Origin: CAZMBI01 sp964564675
GTDB lineage: Bacteria; Pseudomonadota; Alphaproteobacteria; Rickettsiales; UBA3002
Length of the DNA stretch: 64,000 bases
Direction of reading: 5' to 3'
Assembly (NCBI GenBank): GCA_964564675.1
Contig: CAZMBI010000003.1
Location: 79,644 to 143,643 of the forward strand
Part shown: positions 51,813 through 61,707 of the stretch, piece by piece
Layout of the letters: the number at the start of each line of letters is the position of its first letter
Numbering within the stretch: the first letter of the stretch is position 1
The notes under the pieces: model-generated
Database searches by the model: none
The model's input: the letters and a program-made list of their open reading frames with translations, nothing else
What the model was told of the DNA's origin: nothing
Program-made: the position numbers and the translations under genes

Positions 51813-53219
51813 CTAATCCACCATAAACCCGATCGGGCCTTCCAGACTGGGAGTTTGCGAAAGGCGACGCTCACCGTGTTGTTGCGAAACAAGCGCACCG
51901 TAAAAGAAGGATTCCATCACACTGGCCGGGCGAAAATCATCGGTAGGCAGCCGGACATCGGATGATTTCAACGGATCCACGATGTAAGGCGTTACCGCCA
52001 GTACCAGCTCGGTTTCTTCACGATCAAACGTCGTATTGCGGAAAAGCGAGCTGAGGATGGGAATTTCATTAATTCCGGGAACCTGGTTGATATCAGAGCG
52101 CACCGAATCCTGTAATAGGCCGGCAATCATAAAGCTTTCCCCCGGCGCTAATTCCACGGTGGTGCTGGCGCGGCGCACATCAAATGCGGGGACTATGGCA
52201 CCACTGTTGCCCAGCGCAATCCCATCACCGTCGTTACGTTCAGAGACTTCAGGTTGCACCTGAATACGGATACGGTTTTCGCTTAACACGTACGGGGTAA
52301 ATTTTACGGACACCCCAAAGGGCTTGTATTCCACAGAAATCGTATCATCGGCCTGTGCGATGGGGATCGGCACTTCGCCACCGGCGAGAAATTCGGCTTC
52401 TTCGCCGGAAAGGGCGACCAGATTCGGCTCAGCCAGAATCTTAAAGAGATTATCGCGCTCCAGCGCATCAATCGACGCGGAAATGCTGTTGGCACCATTA
52501 ATGTAACTACCGGTTAACGAGGCCAGCGGATTGGCAATGCCTCCGTTGGATAATACCTGGAAAGGCAAATCGCCGGAACCCTTGGTAGCATCGAACCCGA
52601 TGCCAAGCTGTTTCAGCGTACCGCGCTGGATTTCGCCGACACGGATGCGCAGCATTACCTGCTGACCGGACGTAACCCGCATCAGATTGATGATAGCATT
52701 AGTGTTTTCCTGGGCCTGCTCGCGTTCGCTTGAGGACACGAGATCTTCCGGAGTCTGGCTCGGCAGAACAAACTGCGTCGCGATTTCAACCGCGGACTGT
52801 GCCGCCTGAGTGCTTGAGGCCTCGCCAACAAGAGCTACTTTAGTATTCACCATTTTTACCCCGATATCCTCAAAGGGTAAAAACTCATGCAGGGCCTTGC
52901 GGATGGCGGGCAGATCATATGTAACGAATACGTTCAGCTCGCGCACCAGGCCGTTTTGTTCATCCAGCAGGCGCACAGTGGTCTCGCCAAGGGCTTTGCC
53001 GATAACCGACACTTTATCTTTTCCATGCACGTAGATATCGGCCACATTGGGATTGGCAACGATCACCTCACCCAGTGGCACGGAGGCGTTGATCACTTCC
53101 GAACGGTTGATCGGGACGTAAAATTTACCGGCATCTGCCTTAACTGGCGAGGGAACACTCAATGCCAAAAGCAAAGCAAGGCAAATAAGCGCCCCGGGCA
53201 TAGAGAAAAAACGCTGCAT
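51813..53219 (-). CDS. cpaC: Pilus secretin CpaC/RcpA
   Basis: Outer-membrane secretin through which the Tad pilus passes. 468 residues from the ATG at 53219: Sec signal, an N-terminal BON-like/pilus-N domain (VIVANPNVADIYVHG, VSVIGKALGETTVRLLD), then the secretin domain with the VPIPIAQ hairpin, VKFTPYVLSEN and a C-terminal ELVLAVTPYIVDPL. In-frame starts exist up to 53252; I chose the one that gives a normal signal peptide (AGG seven bases upstream). Confidence 0.9.
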   Translation of the reverse strand: MQRFFSMPGALICLALLLALSVPSPVKADAGKFYVPINRSEVINASVPLGEVIVANPNVADIYVHGKDKVSVIGKALGETTVRLLDEQNGLVRELNVFVTYDLPAIRKALHEFLPFEDIGVKMVNTKVALVGEASSTQAAQSAVEIATQFVLPSQTPEDLVSSSEREQAQENTNAIINLMRVTSGQQVMLRIRVGEIQRGTLKQLGIGFDATKGSGDLPFQVLSNGGIANPLASLTGSYINGANSISASIDALERDNLFKILAEPNLVALSGEEAEFLAGGEVPIPIAQADDTISVEYKPFGVSVKFTPYVLSENRIRIQVQPEVSERNDGDGIALGNSGAIVPAFDVRRASTTVELAPGESFMIAGLLQDSVRSDINQVPGINEIPILSSLFRNTTFDREETELVLAVTPYIVDPLKSSDVRLPTDDFRPASVMESFFYGALVSQQHGERRLSQTPSLEGPIGFMVD

Positions 53220-53276
53220 ACACGTACCTACGTTCATATCTACCTGCATCATCTCTGTGCCAAAAAAGGCATGAAT

Positions 53277-54194
53277 TTAATATTCGCCGGTTTCGAAGTC
53301 ATTATCATTGACTAGATCAACTTGATCCATTTCTAAAGTTTCAAGCTCCACGCCACGTACAATTTTAACCGGTGCATCGGCGCTACGATTCATGATGTCG
53401 GAAGCGTCAAATTGAGATAAATCAGATTGACGGGTGATTGCAACCGTTTCCATGCTGTCTTTATCTTTCAAAGAACGCAGTGAAAGCGACAACTGCCCTA
53501 ATTGCCGAGCTAATGCAATGCGTTGCGCATCTTCAGGGTCCACTTCCAAGGAAACAGACTTGGGGATAATTATGCCGTTATCCTCATCCGCGCCCCCGGT
53601 GCTTCGCTGATCGACCGCCATCACGCGAATATTACCAAGCAAACGCTCTGACACCGTTTCATACACCTCATCCTCGGGTAATGTTTCGATGCCGTGCGCG
53701 CTCACACCCTTTTTCAATACCCGGTGGTTAATCAATACGTCGACGCGATCGCCGGGAAAGACAAAGCCACCCACACCACTGATTTCATCAGTTCGAACCG
53801 TCACCACGCGTTTCCCTTTGGGCAGCTCACCCGCCAGGTAATTTGGGTCATCCGGATTCACCACTTTATTGCTCATAATGGGTTCGAGCGCCTGGAACGA
53901 GGCGCGCGCCACTTTTCCGACAAGGGTGCGTCCCTGCTCCGGGCCGACCACAAAACCGTCAACCAGAAGGTGATTGGGCCAGGGCTGAACGGTGAGCATA
54001 TTTTCTTTGATTACCGAGCCGATGGGAATATAATTCGCGGCAACATAAACATTGACAGCATCAACCTCAGACTCTGCCTGTTCACTGACCTGCACTTGCT
54101 TGGCCTGTTGTTCACTGTCTCCGGAGAGTTTAAGCACCATGAACGCGGCAACGATTGCAGCCACGACGGCAACGACAATACCAACCCATTTCAT
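53277..54194 (-). CDS. cpaB: Pilus assembly protein CpaB/RcpC
   Basis: First gene of the operon. 305 residues with an N-terminal signal anchor (about residues 3-22), then the SAF domain (AANYIPIGSVIKENMLTVQPWP) and the RcpC-like C-terminal domain (FVFPGDRVDVL). AAAGG lies 7 bases before the ATG. No pilin (flp) gene is found upstream between 54195 and 54369, and the strand turns there. Confidence 0.92.
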   Translation of the reverse strand: MKWVGIVVAVVAAIVAAFMVLKLSGDSEQQAKQVQVSEQAESEVDAVNVYVAANYIPIGSVIKENMLTVQPWPNHLLVDGFVVGPEQGRTLVGKVARASFQALEPIMSNKVVNPDDPNYLAGELPKGKRVVTVRTDEISGVGGFVFPGDRVDVLINHRVLKKGVSAHGIETLPEDEVYETVSERLLGNIRVMAVDQRSTGGADEDNGIIIPKSVSLEVDPEDAQRIALARQLGQLSLSLRSLKDKDSMETVAITRQSDLSQFDASDIMNRSADAPVKIVRGVELETLEMDQVDLVNDNDFETGEY

Positions 54195-54369
54195 AAGCGT
54201 ACCTTTTTTAATAAGACGATGTGCGTCAATAGTTATTAGTTCATCAATACCTGAATGCGAATCCTAAATACACCCAAAAAATTAAATTTACGGCCATTAT
54301 TTTAATAAATGTCGCACGCAAACGAAATGGGTTTGACATTTTTGCCACAAACGGTCCATCTACAACCCC

Positions 54370-55920
54370 ATGCAGCATGATCGTCTTCTGATTATCGATT
54401 TCGGTTCCCAGGTCACGCAACTGATCGCGCGGCGTATCCGTGAGTGCAGCGTCTATTGCGAAATCCGTCCGTGCACGGTGAGCGAAGACGCCATCCGCCA
54501 GTTCGGGCCCAAAGGCATTATTCTCTCCGGCGGGCCGGCCTCGGTGGGCACCGAGTTCTCGCCGACCGTGCCGGCTGCGGTTTTCGAATTAGGCGTGCCG
54601 GTTCTGGGGATCTGTTACGGCATGCAGTGGATGTGCGACCGGCTGGGCGGTGCGGTTGCCGGGGCCAAACAGCGTGAATTCGGCCGCGCCACGATCGAAG
54701 TGGTTAAAGACAGCACCCTGTTCGGCCCGGTCTGGCCCGGCGGTGCCACGCCGCAGGTCTGGATGAGTCACGGCGACCGGGTGGACCGCCTGCCGCCCGG
54801 CTTCGAGGTGATTGCGCGCACCGATTATGCTCCCAACGCAGCGATTGCCGATGAATCCCGGCGGTTTTACGGCGTGCAGTTCCACCCCGAAGTGGTGCAC
54901 ACTCCGGACGGGTCGGCGCTTTTGCAGCGTTTTGCCCTGGCTATCTGCGGGTGTGCCGGCGACTGGACGATGGCTGCCTTCCGCCGCGAGGAAATCGAGC
55001 TGATTCAGCGCCAGGTCGGTGACGGGCGCGTATTATGCGGTGTGAGCGGCGGGGTGGATTCCACGGTGGTGGCCACGTTGCTGCATCAGGCGCTGGGCGA
55101 TCAGTTGCTGTGTATATTCGTTGATACCGGTGTGCTGCGTGCCGGCGAGCCGGAGGATGTCCGTCATTACTTCAAAGACGTGCTCAACATTCCCTTATTA
55201 TACGTTGATGCCAGCCGCCTGTTCCTCAACCGTTTAAAGGGCGTGAAAGACCCGGAGCGTAAACGCAAAATTATCGGCGAGACGTTTATCGAAGTCTTCG
55301 AACAGGAGGCCACCCGCTCCGGCGGCGCCGATTTTCTCGCGCAGGGCACGCTATATCCCGATGTCATCGAGTCGGTCTCGTTTCATGGCGGGCCGAGCGT
55401 GACCATCAAATCGCATCACAATGTCGGCGGACTGCCCGAGCGCATGCGGCTGAAACTGGTCGAGCCGGTGCGCGAATTGTTCAAGGACGAAGTGCGCGCT
55501 CTGGGCAAAGAACTCGGCGTTTCCGCGGCACTTCTGGGGCGCCATCCCTTCCCCGGCCCGGGGCTGGCCATCCGCGTGCCCGGCGAAGTCACCCGCGAGC
55601 GGCTGGATATACTGCGCCAGGCCGACGTCATCTATCTTGAGGAAATCCGTAAAGCAGGGCTATATGAGGAAATCTGGCAGGCATTCAGCGTGCTGTTGCC
55701 GGTGAAAACCGTGGGCGTTATGGGCGACAACCGAACCTATGAGTTTGTCTGCGCGCTGCGCGCGGTGACCTCCACCGATGGCATGACCGCCGACAGCTAC
55801 CCCTTCACGCATGAATTCTTGAGCCGCACGGCCAGCCGTATTATCAATGAGGTGCGCGGGATCAACCGCGTCGTCTATGACGTAACCAGCAAGCCGCCCG
55901 GCACCATTGAATGGGAGTAG
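54370..55920 (+). CDS. guaA: GMP synthase (glutamine-hydrolysing)
   Basis: Converts XMP to GMP. 516 residues. The N-terminal class I amidotransferase has the nucleophile Cys in GICYGMQWM and the His-Glu pair in FHPEVVH; the ATP pyrophosphatase domain has GVSGGVDSTVVA; the dimerisation domain ends with GTIEWE. A TTGACA at 54333-54338 may be the -35 of its promoter, but no good -10 is seen. No Shine-Dalgarno site is seen before the ATG at 54370. Confidence 0.97.
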   Translation: MQHDRLLIIDFGSQVTQLIARRIRECSVYCEIRPCTVSEDAIRQFGPKGIILSGGPASVGTEFSPTVPAAVFELGVPVLGICYGMQWMCDRLGGAVAGAKQREFGRATIEVVKDSTLFGPVWPGGATPQVWMSHGDRVDRLPPGFEVIARTDYAPNAAIADESRRFYGVQFHPEVVHTPDGSALLQRFALAICGCAGDWTMAAFRREEIELIQRQVGDGRVLCGVSGGVDSTVVATLLHQALGDQLLCIFVDTGVLRAGEPEDVRHYFKDVLNIPLLYVDASRLFLNRLKGVKDPERKRKIIGETFIEVFEQEATRSGGADFLAQGTLYPDVIESVSFHGGPSVTIKSHHNVGGLPERMRLKLVEPVRELFKDEVRALGKELGVSAALLGRHPFPGPGLAIRVPGEVTRERLDILRQADVIYLEEIRKAGLYEEIWQAFSVLLPVKTVGVMGDNRTYEFVCALRAVTSTDGMTADSYPFTHEFLSRTASRIINEVRGINRVVYDVTSKPPGTIEWE

Positions 55921-55936
55921 CCCGTGGGAGTAACCG

Positions 55937-56599
55937 ATGAGTGACGATTTAATTCGCGAAATCAACGAAGCCGTTCAGCGCGAGCGGCTGACAGGCCTGT
56001 GGAAGCGCTATCATAACCTGATCTTCGGACTGCTCGCCGCGCTGATCGTTATCGGCGGTGCAATAATGTATCTCAGCATGCGCGACGAGGCTGCCGAGCA
56101 AATTGCTACCCGCCATTTAACCGACGGGCGCGAACAGTTTAACGCCCGGCAATACGAGGCGGCGATCGAGCATTTCCGCAACGCCCGCGAACAGGGCACG
56201 GCGCATGCGGTGCTGGCGGCGCTGTGGGAAGCCAAAACCCTGGCCAAACGTCGCCAGCCGGAACAGGCCGCCGATCGCCTGGCCGAGGCCTTACCCGAGG
56301 CGGAAGAACCCTATCGCAGCCTGTTATGTCTGCACGGGCTGACGGTCGCGCCGGCCGATGCGCGATTTCGCGATTGCCGCGAGCAGGCCGACAGTGCGTT
56401 TGCGCCTGTATTGCAGGAACTGGCCGTGATGCAGCATCTGCGCGCCGGGGAACTGGCCGCCGCCAGGGCGAGCCTGCCGCAGACGCATGCCAGTGACGAA
56501 CAACGCCGGCGGTTGGCGGATGTGAAAGCCTATATCGATTCGCAACGGCCAGATACGGCCTCATCGACGGACTCATCAAATGATCAGACGCAACCATAA
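55937..56599 (+). CDS. YfgM-like membrane-anchored TPR protein
   Basis: 220 residues with one transmembrane helix (about residues 28-46), an N-terminal cytoplasmic KRYHNL segment and a periplasmic helical, TPR-like region with Ala/Arg/Glu-rich repeats. It is placed like E. coli yfgM next to bamB and der. YfgM is a periplasmic partner of the SecYEG translocon and chaperones; equivalent function here is inferred. It overlaps bamB by 20 bp. Confidence 0.75.
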   Translation: MSDDLIREINEAVQRERLTGLWKRYHNLIFGLLAALIVIGGAIMYLSMRDEAAEQIATRHLTDGREQFNARQYEAAIEHFRNAREQGTAHAVLAALWEAKTLAKRRQPEQAADRLAEALPEAEEPYRSLLCLHGLTVAPADARFRDCREQADSAFAPVLQELAVMQHLRAGELAAARASLPQTHASDEQRRRLADVKAYIDSQRPDTASSTDSSNDQTQP

Positions 56600-57920
56600 G
56601 GGCTGGTGGCTGGCCGCCTTGTCGCTGCTTTCGGCCTGTAACGCCGCCGAGGAATTTAACCTGCCCGACTGGATGGGTCGGCCGGATCAGGAGGTCAAGC
56701 TGCCGGGTAATCGCATCGCTGTGCTCGAATATCGCCGCAAGCTGGAGCCGGACAGTGATCTGGCGGCGGCGCAGATTGAGCTGTTGCCGGCGGAGACCAA
56801 TGCCGACTGGCGGTTCGACGGCGCCGTGCAACTGGCCGGTTATGAAAACCTGGCGGTCAGCGATTTTACGGTGGCCGAACGCGTCACCGTCGGTGAAGGC
56901 GAGGAGTGGGAAACAGTGCTGGCCACGCAGCCGGTGATCGCCGATGGCAGGCTGTTTGCCATGGATGCCCACGGCCATATCAGCGCCCACGAAGTGCAGG
57001 CGCCGGATACCGTTTTGTGGCAGTCGCAGGCTGCCACCACGCCGGAAGAAGAAGACGTCACCGGCGGTGGGCTGGCTTATGGCGACGGCCGGCTCTATGT
57101 GACCACAGGGCGCGGCGTGTTGCTCGCACTGGCGGCTTCCGACGGCGCCCTGTTGTGGAAACAGCAGATGGACGTGCCGATTCGCGCCGCGCCGGTGCTG
57201 GAAAAAGAGCGCGTATTCGCGGTGACGATTGATAACCAGCTGCTGGCGCATGATGCGGCCACCGGCACGCCGCTGTGGAGCCATCGCGGCATCAAGGAAC
57301 AGGCGTTGTATCTGGGAACGGTCTCGCCTTCCGTGGCTAACGGGATCGTGATGGCGGCTTATACTTCCGGCGAGCTGTATGCGCTGCGCGCCGAGGACGG
57401 CTCGCCTTTATGGTCGGATACGCTGATCGTCAATCGCCGCACGTCGGCCACGGCCGCCCTGACCGGTATCGACGCCACGCCGGTCATCAAGGGTAATGTG
57501 GTCTACGGCCTGAGCAACAGTGGCCTGATGGTGGCCAATCTGCTTTCTAACGGTCGTGGACTGTGGGATCTGGAAATCAGCGGCCACCTGACGCCCTGGG
57601 TGGCCAGCGATTATTTGTTCGTGATCACCTCGGACCGTCAGTTACTGGCGGTGCATCGCCGCGACGGCCGCATCAAATGGGCCACCGATCTGCGCGCGCA
57701 GGAAGAAGACGACACCCCGCCGGGCCTGACCGGCCCGATGGTTATTAACGGTCAGGTCGTAGTGGCGACCCATGACGGGGAGTTGATGCTGTTTTCGGTG
57801 CAAGACGGCAGCCTGCAACAGGTGGTGGAGATACCCGACGCGCTGGCCACCGATCCGGTGGTGGCCAGCGGCGCCATGTATCTGCTCACCCGTGATGCCA
57901 CCCTGCACGTCCTGCGCTAG
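56580..57920 (+). CDS. bamB: Outer-membrane assembly lipoprotein BamB
   Basis: 446 residues, lipobox LLSAC near residue 20, then an eight-bladed PQQ-like beta-propeller (repeated GRLYVTTGRG, GALLWKQQ, GTPLWSH, GSPLWSD, GRIKWATD patterns). Scaffold subunit of the BAM complex that inserts outer-membrane beta-barrels. The yfgM-bamB-der order is conserved across proteobacteria. Confidence 0.92.
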   Translation: MIRRNHKGWWLAALSLLSACNAAEEFNLPDWMGRPDQEVKLPGNRIAVLEYRRKLEPDSDLAAAQIELLPAETNADWRFDGAVQLAGYENLAVSDFTVAERVTVGEGEEWETVLATQPVIADGRLFAMDAHGHISAHEVQAPDTVLWQSQAATTPEEEDVTGGGLAYGDGRLYVTTGRGVLLALAASDGALLWKQQMDVPIRAAPVLEKERVFAVTIDNQLLAHDAATGTPLWSHRGIKEQALYLGTVSPSVANGIVMAAYTSGELYALRAEDGSPLWSDTLIVNRRTSATAALTGIDATPVIKGNVVYGLSNSGLMVANLLSNGRGLWDLEISGHLTPWVASDYLFVITSDRQLLAVHRRDGRIKWATDLRAQEEDDTPPGLTGPMVINGQVVVATHDGELMLFSVQDGSLQQVVEIPDALATDPVVASGAMYLLTRDATLHVLR

Positions 57921-57934
57921 CAACGAGGCGCGTC

Positions 57935-59449
57935 ATGCCAGGGAAAAAGAATCAAGCAGCAACAGCCAGACGTTCACCGCGTTCACAAAAACCGCAAAAG
58001 ACGGAGCGGGAAAACCGTAGGGTGCCGGCCGATTCAGCGCCGGTGCCAGGGTGGGAAGGGCACACGCCCACTGTGGCCATCATCGGCCGGCCCAATGTTG
58101 GCAAATCGACCCTGTTCAACCGCCTCACCGGCACGCGCCATGCGCTGGTGGCCGATACCCCGGGTGTCACCCGTGACCGCCGCGAGGGGGAAGCCGCCAT
58201 CGCCGATCTCGCTTTCACGCTGATTGATACCGCCGGGCTCGAAGAGGCCGAGGAAGACAGCCTGTCGGCGCGCATGACGGCGCAGACGCTGGCGGCCATC
58301 GAGGCGGCCGATATCATCCTGATGATGATCGACGCCCGTGCCGGCCTGCTGCCGGCGGACCAGCATTTCGCCGGGCTGGTGCGCGAAAGCGGCAAGCCGG
58401 TGATTCTGGCGGTTAATAAGGCGGAAGGCCGCGGCATACAAGGGGCTTCGGAAGCCTATGCGCTGGGGTTTGATACCATCGTGCCGGTCTCCGCCGAGCA
58501 CGGCGAAGGTATGGGCGGGCTATATGATGCGCTGGTGCAGCATATGGAATCCAGCGCCGCCGACCTGTCTCCGCCCGTTACGGATGCGGCGGGCGGGCGC
58601 GATGAGCCTGCAGCAGCGGAAGAACCGCTCAGTGCACCCATCAGTATCGCCGTCGTCGGCCGGCCCAATGTCGGCAAATCGACTTTCATCAACCGGCTGC
58701 TTGGGGAAGACCGCGTGCTCACCGGCCCGGAAGCGGGTATTACGCGCGATGCCATCGCCATCCCCTTTGCCTGGTCGGGTCATTCCCTCAAACTGGTCGA
58801 CACCGCGGGGATGCGTAAAAAATCACGGGTGGTGGAGGATAAGCTCGAGGTGATGGCAGTCAACGACACACGCCGCGCCATTCAGTTCGCGCATGTGGTG
58901 GTGCTGATGATGGATGCCACCCAGTCCCTGGAAAAGCAGGATCATCAGATCGCCGCACTCATCGCCGAGGAAGGTCGCGCCTGCGTACTGGCGCTGAATA
59001 AGTGGGATCTCATCCCCCCCGGCGAGCGCGGCGCCCTGCTGGAGGAGATTCGTCACCAGTGCCATCATCACATGCCGTATATGCGCGACGTGCCGATTGT
59101 GGCGCTGTCCGCCGAGCGCGGCAAGGCGATCGATCTGGTAATTGCCGCCTGCCTGCAGGCGCATGCGGTGTGGAACCGGCATGTTGGCACGGCGGCGCTC
59201 AACCGCTGGCTGGAAGCGGCGCTGGCGGCGCATACGCCGCCGCTGGTGGATGGTAAACGGCTCAAGATCAAATACATCACCCAGGCGAAAAACCGCCCGC
59301 CGACGTTTACCCTGTTTACCAATCGCCGGGTGCCGGAGACCTATAAGCGTTACCTGATCAACGGCCTGCGCGAGGCGTTCGACCTGCCGGGCGTGCCCAT
59401 CCGGCTGCTGACGCGGCGCGGCAAGAATCCCTATCACGACGCGGGTTAA
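57935..59449 (+). CDS. der: Ribosome-assembly GTPase Der (EngA)
   Basis: 504 residues with an N-terminal basic extension of about 40 residues not found in most Der proteins, then two GTPase domains in tandem: the first with GRPNVGKST and DTPGVTRD, NKAEGRG-type G4; the second with GRPNVGKSTF, DTAGMRKKS and NKWDLI. A C-terminal KH-like domain follows. Fifteen bases separate it from bamB. Confidence 0.95.
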   Translation: MPGKKNQAATARRSPRSQKPQKTERENRRVPADSAPVPGWEGHTPTVAIIGRPNVGKSTLFNRLTGTRHALVADTPGVTRDRREGEAAIADLAFTLIDTAGLEEAEEDSLSARMTAQTLAAIEAADIILMMIDARAGLLPADQHFAGLVRESGKPVILAVNKAEGRGIQGASEAYALGFDTIVPVSAEHGEGMGGLYDALVQHMESSAADLSPPVTDAAGGRDEPAAAEEPLSAPISIAVVGRPNVGKSTFINRLLGEDRVLTGPEAGITRDAIAIPFAWSGHSLKLVDTAGMRKKSRVVEDKLEVMAVNDTRRAIQFAHVVVLMMDATQSLEKQDHQIAALIAEEGRACVLALNKWDLIPPGERGALLEEIRHQCHHHMPYMRDVPIVALSAERGKAIDLVIAACLQAHAVWNRHVGTAALNRWLEAALAAHTPPLVDGKRLKIKYITQAKNRPPTFTLFTNRRVPETYKRYLINGLREAFDLPGVPIRLLTRRGKNPYHDAG

Positions 59450-61587
59450 TAGGTCAGGATACCGCTGCGGCGCAGGCGGAAAAACTCGTTATATAGCCGG
59501 TCGTCGGAGATATAAATCTGCTGTTTGTCCGCCATCAGCACCTCGCTTAAATCAATGCGATCCAGCGATTGCGCGGCGATCTCGGGCAGGGGGGTGTTGC
59601 CCTCCCATTCACGCAGATCCGCCTTTACCAGGTCCGGCAGTCCCGCCAGATACGACGTGGCATCCAGCCGGTCGATCGGCGTGTCGGAGGCGAGAATGTG
59701 CAGTCCCCAGTTCTCGATCGAATCGAGCACCACCACATGCTTGAAATGGCGCTTGATGGCGTTGACCACGGCATGGGTGAGCAGCGCATCGCCAGCGGGC
59801 AGCCAGTGGGCGAGCACGCCGCCCTGATTGAGCCGGCTTTGCAGCAGGCGGATAAATTCATCGGCATAAAGCAGGCCGCTGCCGGCGGTGCGGATCGGCG
59901 GCGGCGGATCGATGGTGATCACGTCATAGCGGTGGTCCGTGCGGTTGAGATAGCGCCTGCCGTCATCGATGATGATCTCCACGCGCGGGTCATTCAGCAC
60001 GGCTTTAGCATCCGCATGAAAATACGGCATGAGTTCGGTCACGCCTTCGCTGAGCTCCACCGAGTGGATCGTCTCCAACTGCGGCCAGCGGGTCAGTGAA
60101 CGCACTGTGGTACCCATGCCGAAACACACCACCAGTGCCGATCTGGCCTCGCCGTGATGGGCCACGGGCAGGTGTGTCATGTTCTTGGTGATGGTGGTCA
60201 GATAGGTCATCCCGATGCCGTTGAGGGTCAACAATTTGTCCATGCCCTCACCGGTGGCACCGACATAGCCGACATGGTCGCGCTCCAGCCGGCCGCGTTC
60301 GCGGATATCGTCCTCAATGCTGGGCACCAGCCAGACAATCAGCAGCGCCACCGCAAAGGCCGCCCAGGATTTGCCCACCGTCACGCGTCGGGGCAGCAAG
60401 AACCAGGCGGCCGGCAGTAACAGCAGGGCATAAAAAATAAGCGAGCCTTTAAGCCCCACCGCCGGGAACAGCGCATAGGTCGTAAACAGCGGCCCCAGAA
60501 TACAGCCGGCGAAATTGTATCCGTAGGCGATGGCGGTGGCGCGCGGCTGGTTATGGCAGTTGGTATCGATCAGCCGCGGCGTGATAAAGCCGAAACAGAT
60601 ACACACTGGAATCATCGCCACCAGCCCCACCCACTGGATGGTCTCAAGTGCCGGCAGGGAACTGCCCAGAATTGGCAGCAGCGCGGCAGCGGGCATCACG
60701 AAAGCCCAGTGATTGGCGCGGCGGGCCACCCGTTCACCGGCACGCAGATACAGCCAGGTGCCGGCGAAGCTGCTTGCCAGGTAAATCGCCAGAATACAGG
60801 CAAAAGCGTATACCGTCGTGCTCAGCGCCGGGGTGTAGGCGCGGATCCAAACCACTTCGCTGCCCAGCGCGACAAAACCGGTGACAAAGAGGATAAAACG
60901 CACCGAACGCGGCAGAGCGGGCGCGGCGACGGATGTGGTTTGCGCCGTTTTCCCGGCTTCGGCGGCGGCCGGTTTGGGACGCAGCAGCCACACCGCGGCG
61001 ATGATCGCCACCGCAATATTGGCCGCGGCGGTTAGCTGTAGCGCGCCGGAAAAGCCCCACAGTTCGATAAATAATAGCGGTGCGCCGCAGCCGATCAACG
61101 CGCCGATCAGATTGGCGAAATATAAAAAGCCGAAATTGCGTTCATCGGCGGCGTGCGCTTCGAGAAAGCGCATGATCAACGGCAGGGTTGCCCCGATTAA
61201 CGTGCATACCGGCAATAAAATGGCGGTCATAATGGCCCAGGAGGCCAACAGGTAATCACCTGAGGCCTGCGAGCCGACACCAAGCAGCGCCTGATAGCCG
61301 CCTTCAAAGGCAAACGGCACCAGGTTGGCGAGCGCGGCAATCGCCACTTCCACGATGATATAGCCCATTACCGCCGCCTGCGGGCTCAACCGCCGTGCAA
61401 ATGCACCGAAGGCCAGCGTGCCGACCGCCAGGCCGAGCATGAAGACCGACAACACGGTGGAGATCACCGGCGTGATCACGCCGAAATACGTCATCGCCTC
61501 GCGCAGCCAGATGGTCTGATAGCTGACCGAGGCCATGCCGGAGAGCACGAAACAGATGCAGGCGATAAAACGCAGCGAGCGGGTCAT
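59446..61587 (-). CDS. Membrane-fused spermidine synthase-like protein
   Basis: 713 residues: an MFS-like membrane part with about 14 hydrophobic segments (residues about 10-425) joined to a C-terminal spermidine-synthase-like Rossmann methyltransferase fold (about 470-713; LVVCFGMGTTVRSL, EIIIDDGRRYLN, DVITIDPPPP). Such fusions are common in proteobacteria; true polyamine aminopropyltransferase activity is not established. It overlaps der tail to tail by 4 bp. Confidence 0.85.
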   Translation of the reverse strand: MTRSLRFIACICFVLSGMASVSYQTIWLREAMTYFGVITPVISTVLSVFMLGLAVGTLAFGAFARRLSPQAAVMGYIIVEVAIAALANLVPFAFEGGYQALLGVGSQASGDYLLASWAIMTAILLPVCTLIGATLPLIMRFLEAHAADERNFGFLYFANLIGALIGCGAPLLFIELWGFSGALQLTAAANIAVAIIAAVWLLRPKPAAAEAGKTAQTTSVAAPALPRSVRFILFVTGFVALGSEVVWIRAYTPALSTTVYAFACILAIYLASSFAGTWLYLRAGERVARRANHWAFVMPAAALLPILGSSLPALETIQWVGLVAMIPVCICFGFITPRLIDTNCHNQPRATAIAYGYNFAGCILGPLFTTYALFPAVGLKGSLIFYALLLLPAAWFLLPRRVTVGKSWAAFAVALLIVWLVPSIEDDIRERGRLERDHVGYVGATGEGMDKLLTLNGIGMTYLTTITKNMTHLPVAHHGEARSALVVCFGMGTTVRSLTRWPQLETIHSVELSEGVTELMPYFHADAKAVLNDPRVEIIIDDGRRYLNRTDHRYDVITIDPPPPIRTAGSGLLYADEFIRLLQSRLNQGGVLAHWLPAGDALLTHAVVNAIKRHFKHVVVLDSIENWGLHILASDTPIDRLDATSYLAGLPDLVKADLREWEGNTPLPEIAAQSLDRIDLSEVLMADKQQIYISDDRLYNEFFRLRRSGILTY

Positions 61588-61707
61588 AGGGCCTTCCTAA
61601 GCATGGTATCGTCTTAGCAGCCCATCGGTAGGCAGGAAGCACGTCCGCGTCAAGCAGAACAGCCGTTGCTTCTTGATAAGCACGCGCGTCGGCCCATATA
61701 ATGTTTT

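Noticed and set aside
54333..54366. A complete promoter for guaA
   Set aside because: TTGACA is perfect, but no acceptable -10 lies 16-18 bp further; TACAAC is 22 bp away. Only the -35 is mentioned.
56139..57284. 381-codon minus-strand open frame opposite the YfgM-like and bamB genes
   Set aside because: Spans two well supported plus-strand genes and has a shadow-like composition.
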